Shown piece by piece: positions 62,057-64,000 of a DNA stretch of 64,000 nt. Location: assembly GCF_001686985.1 (NCBI RefSeq), contig NZ_CP015322.1, positions 434,001-498,000 on the forward strand, written 5' to 3'. The position numbers were made by a program, and so were the translations under genes. Under the pieces are notes generated by a model. That model saw only the letters and a list, made by a program, of their open reading frames with translations, made no database searches and was not told the DNA's origin. The stretch comes from Mesorhizobium amorphae CCNWGS0123 (GTDB lineage: Bacteria; Pseudomonadota; Alphaproteobacteria; Rhizobiales; Rhizobiaceae). How positions within the stretch are numbered: the stretch's first letter is position 1; each line of letters begins with the position of its first letter.

Positions 62057-64000
62057 CTAGTCCAGGAGCCAGTAATCCGCAGTGATATGGGCGTCGGTCA
62101 GCCAATGGGTGGGGCCGAGCGCCAGCCGATCCTGCGATGCGCTGCCCGAGCCAGAGGCCGGTTCATCCGTCTGGGCAACTCGAGCGTGAGGGGTGGGAAG
62201 AATGCGCCCGTCCGGCTCCCGCGCCGTGGAGGTGGGCTCACCGTTGACAGTTTGCGCTCCTGGCACATGTATCCGATCGGCTTCCTGTCTGGCAGGGCCG
62301 CGGTCCGCGCCCGCCTCGGGGCACAGGTGGGCGTGCAGGGCGCTCACGCATGGATCGACGTTCTTTCTATCTTGCTGGTGGGGTGGGACGACGGTGATAT
62401 CGGCTTGTGCATAAAACGGCCTGCGCTCGCTCAACAGTCTGGCGATCTTCTGCTCCGGGTTGGGGCCTTGCAGCAGCGGGCGGCTGGTATCGTTCCTGGT
62501 GCGTTTTTCGATCACGTCGAGCCTGGTGTCGAGCCAGATCGAGACCGCCTTCTCGCCGATCAGGTGACGGCTCTGCTCACGCATGAACGCGCCGCCACCG
62601 GTCGCGATCACGGCAGGGCCTTTCTGGAGCAAATCTGCGATCACACCTGCCTCCATGTCCCTGAAGAACGCCTCGCCATGGACTTCGAAGATCTGCGATA
62701 TCGATATGCGGGTGTCCTTCTGGATTATCTTGTCGGTATCGACGAAGGGCAGCCGCAGCCGCCTGGCGAGAGCCGGGCCGATGCTGGATTTGCCGGCACT
62801 CGGCATGCCAACGAGCACGACCGGCCGTCCATTGAGGGCGGCAAAGATCTCCTTTGCGACCGGTGACCTGGCGATCAAGGGTGGTCCTGGCTGTTCGGCC
62901 GCGCGCACCCCAAAGCTAGAGCGGCTGGTTCTGCCCGTTGCCCCCTCTTCGGCTCCCCAGTGGGGGACGTCCATGGCGCCGTCTGGAATCGCAACCTGGC
63001 TGCAGACCGCGCGCACGCGCTGCGCCAGTTCCACGGCCTTGGCTTGCTCCAAAGCATCCGCGCCGGCTTGCTGGCGCAGCCTGAGAAGCGCCTTGTAGGT
63101 ATCGTGATTGTCAACCTTGGCCCGGTAGCTGCCTGGCGTGTGGAACTCTAGCTGGAAGCGGTAACCGTCCGGGGTGGTGAGCACCGTCTGGATGCCGAGA
63201 AAATTCGGAGTCCGCGTTCTGAACCAGTTGGTTGTCTGGAGTTCGGAGTAGCCCCGCTCATCGAAGGCCAGCATGGCTGCCTTGAAAGCGCGCGTAAAAT
63301 CCTTGTCAGGGACTTCGAAGACATGGCGTAGGGCGTTGCTGACCAGCTGTACATGGCTGCCGGTCGGGGCGCTCATGCCGGTGAGCTGATCTGTCATGGA
63401 GGCTGCCGATTTCAAGCGGCGCTCCAGGTGAGGCATGTTCACATGGATGTCCGCTGTCCTGAGGCTTGTGGCAACGCTGAGGGCCGCTGCGGTGATTGTC
63501 TCTTCTGCCTCTTTGGCGCGGGACGCTTCCATCCTGGCGCGCTCCGAGGCCTCCTCGCGGGTCAGCGTGATCGTCATGGCGCAATCCTCGGCCGCAGGCT
63601 GCCGGGCAGAGAGGTTGCGCAAGATGCCCTGCTCCGTTGCGAGCTTGATCGAGGTCTCCATGATTGAAGCCGTCAGCGTGGGATTGTCCTTCAGGTCCTC
63701 CAGGGTCGCATCGACATCGAGCCTGCCCTGGTTGAGGGTCGCCGCCAGACCCTTGACGTAGGGCACGGCCTTCAAGCCCGGCGTTCGATGCAGGAGCCGC
63801 TGCAGCTCCTCGCTCTTCTTCATGAACAGGCGGGCGCCGGTGTCGGATTTGTAGGCGTCGGTGCCGACCTTGATGCCGAGGCTCAGGAGGTTGTTTGCGC
63901 TTTCGACGAGGTCGTCGGGATTGTAGCCATCCGGGCGCGGATCGATGCGCGCACGATAGTGATCGAGCAAAAGCTGGACGCGCTCTCGTGGCTGGGGAGT
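62057..64000 (-). CDS. Very large type III effector candidate with shikimate-kinase-like domain, 5' end outside window
   Basis: The reading frame is open from the right edge to the stop at 62057, giving about 647 visible residues. A helical region (SELQTTNWFRTRTPNFLGIQ, GYRFQLEFHTPGSYRAKVDN), which recalls RelA/SpoT-like folds, is followed by a shikimate-kinase-like domain: P-loop VGMPSAGKSSIGPALARRL, DTDKIIQKD, VIATGGGAFMRE and a lid RNDTSRPLLQG. The C-terminal 110 residues look disordered. The giant Mesorhizobium T3SS effectors I recall (such as Mlr6361) and the XopAD/SKWP group are the closest match in layout. Its start and tts box are outside the window. Confidence 0.7.
   Translation of the reverse strand, partial: TPQPRERVQLLLDHYRARIDPRPDGYNPDDLVESANNLLSLGIKVGTDAYKSDTGARLFMKKSEELQRLLHRTPGLKAVPYVKGLAATLNQGRLDVDATLEDLKDNPTLTASIMETSIKLATEQGILRNLSARQPAAEDCAMTITLTREEASERARMEASRAKEAEETITAAALSVATSLRTADIHVNMPHLERRLKSAASMTDQLTGMSAPTGSHVQLVSNALRHVFEVPDKDFTRAFKAAMLAFDERGYSELQTTNWFRTRTPNFLGIQTVLTTPDGYRFQLEFHTPGSYRAKVDNHDTYKALLRLRQQAGADALEQAKAVELAQRVRAVCSQVAIPDGAMDVPHWGAEEGATGRTSRSSFGVRAAEQPGPPLIARSPVAKEIFAALNGRPVVLVGMPSAGKSSIGPALARRLRLPFVDTDKIIQKDTRISISQIFEVHGEAFFRDMEAGVIADLLQKGPAVIATGGGAFMREQSRHLIGEKAVSIWLDTRLDVIEKRTRNDTSRPLLQGPNPEQKIARLLSERRPFYAQADITVVPPHQQDRKNVDPCVSALHAHLCPEAGADRGPARQEADRIHVPGAQTVNGEPTSTAREPDGRILPTPHARVAQTDEPASGSGSASQDRLALGPTHWLTDAHITADYWLLD

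Noticed and set aside
1..64000. CRISPR arrays, tRNA or rRNA genes, and a replication origin
   Set aside because: No regularly spaced repeats, no recognisable tRNA cloverleaf or rRNA segment, and no repABC or dnaA-type genes were seen by reading both strands. Structured RNA could still be missed without a covariance search.

Overview
The window looks like an accessory symbiosis region (symbiosis island or symbiotic plasmid) of a rhizobium, most like Mesorhizobium. The reasons are a contiguous nifHDKENX operon behind a NifA/sigma-54 promoter, nifQ, a prxS-rpoN2 pair, ACC deaminase, a rhizobial type III secretion (T3SS) block with tts boxes, and dense insertion-sequence debris. This assignment comes from gene content only; no rRNA or tRNA marker was seen.

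Layout. 1-4.9 kb: a peptide-type ABC importer operon read leftwards, its last gene cut by the window edge. 6.2-21 kb: a scattered set of leftward metabolic genes (ATP-grasp ligase, 2-oxoglutarate/iron oxygenase, class III aminotransferase, radical SAM protein, ACC deaminase), broken up by relics of IS481, IS21, IS3 and a serine-recombinase element, plus a solo LuxR regulator. 21.4-24.5 kb: a NifA-type promoter with two upstream activator sites drives a TlpA-like thioredoxin/TPR protein, then a decayed block (nifX-tail/nifH chimera and a broken DUF269 gene), then intact DUF683, fdxB and an ExoX-like gene. 25.6-35.7 kb: nifH-D-K-E-N-X, DUF269, an atypical response regulator and a universal stress protein.

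36.3-40.1 kb: possible defence or conflict genes (AbiJ-like/small protein/DUF4238, then a Fic protein). 41.3-45.1 kb: sigma-54 promoter, decayed irr-like gene, prxS, rpoN2, and convergent nifQ with a third, decayed fdxB. 45.3-51.3 kb: a leftward cytochrome P450 operon (small protein, P450, ferredoxin, SnoaL-like protein, double SDR fusion, flavin monooxygenase), similar in order to the y4vF-J genes I recall from NGR234, with a strong sigma-54 promoter. 52.6 kb: an RpiR-type regulator. 53.8-59.2 kb: a T3SS operon behind a tts box (nopC-nopA-sctD-two small proteins-rhcV-TPR lipoprotein). 60.7-64 kb: two effector candidates, one NopP-like with its own tts box and one very large shikimate-kinase-domain protein cut by the right edge.

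How it fits together. NifA and sigma-54 (RpoN2 is encoded here) probably co-activate nitrogenase, the ferredoxin/thioredoxin block, prxS-rpoN2 and the P450 operon in bacteroids; TtsI (not in the window) would switch on secretion genes. The repeated nifX/nifH/fdxB fragments show that the nif region was duplicated and then pruned, with the working copies now split between loci.
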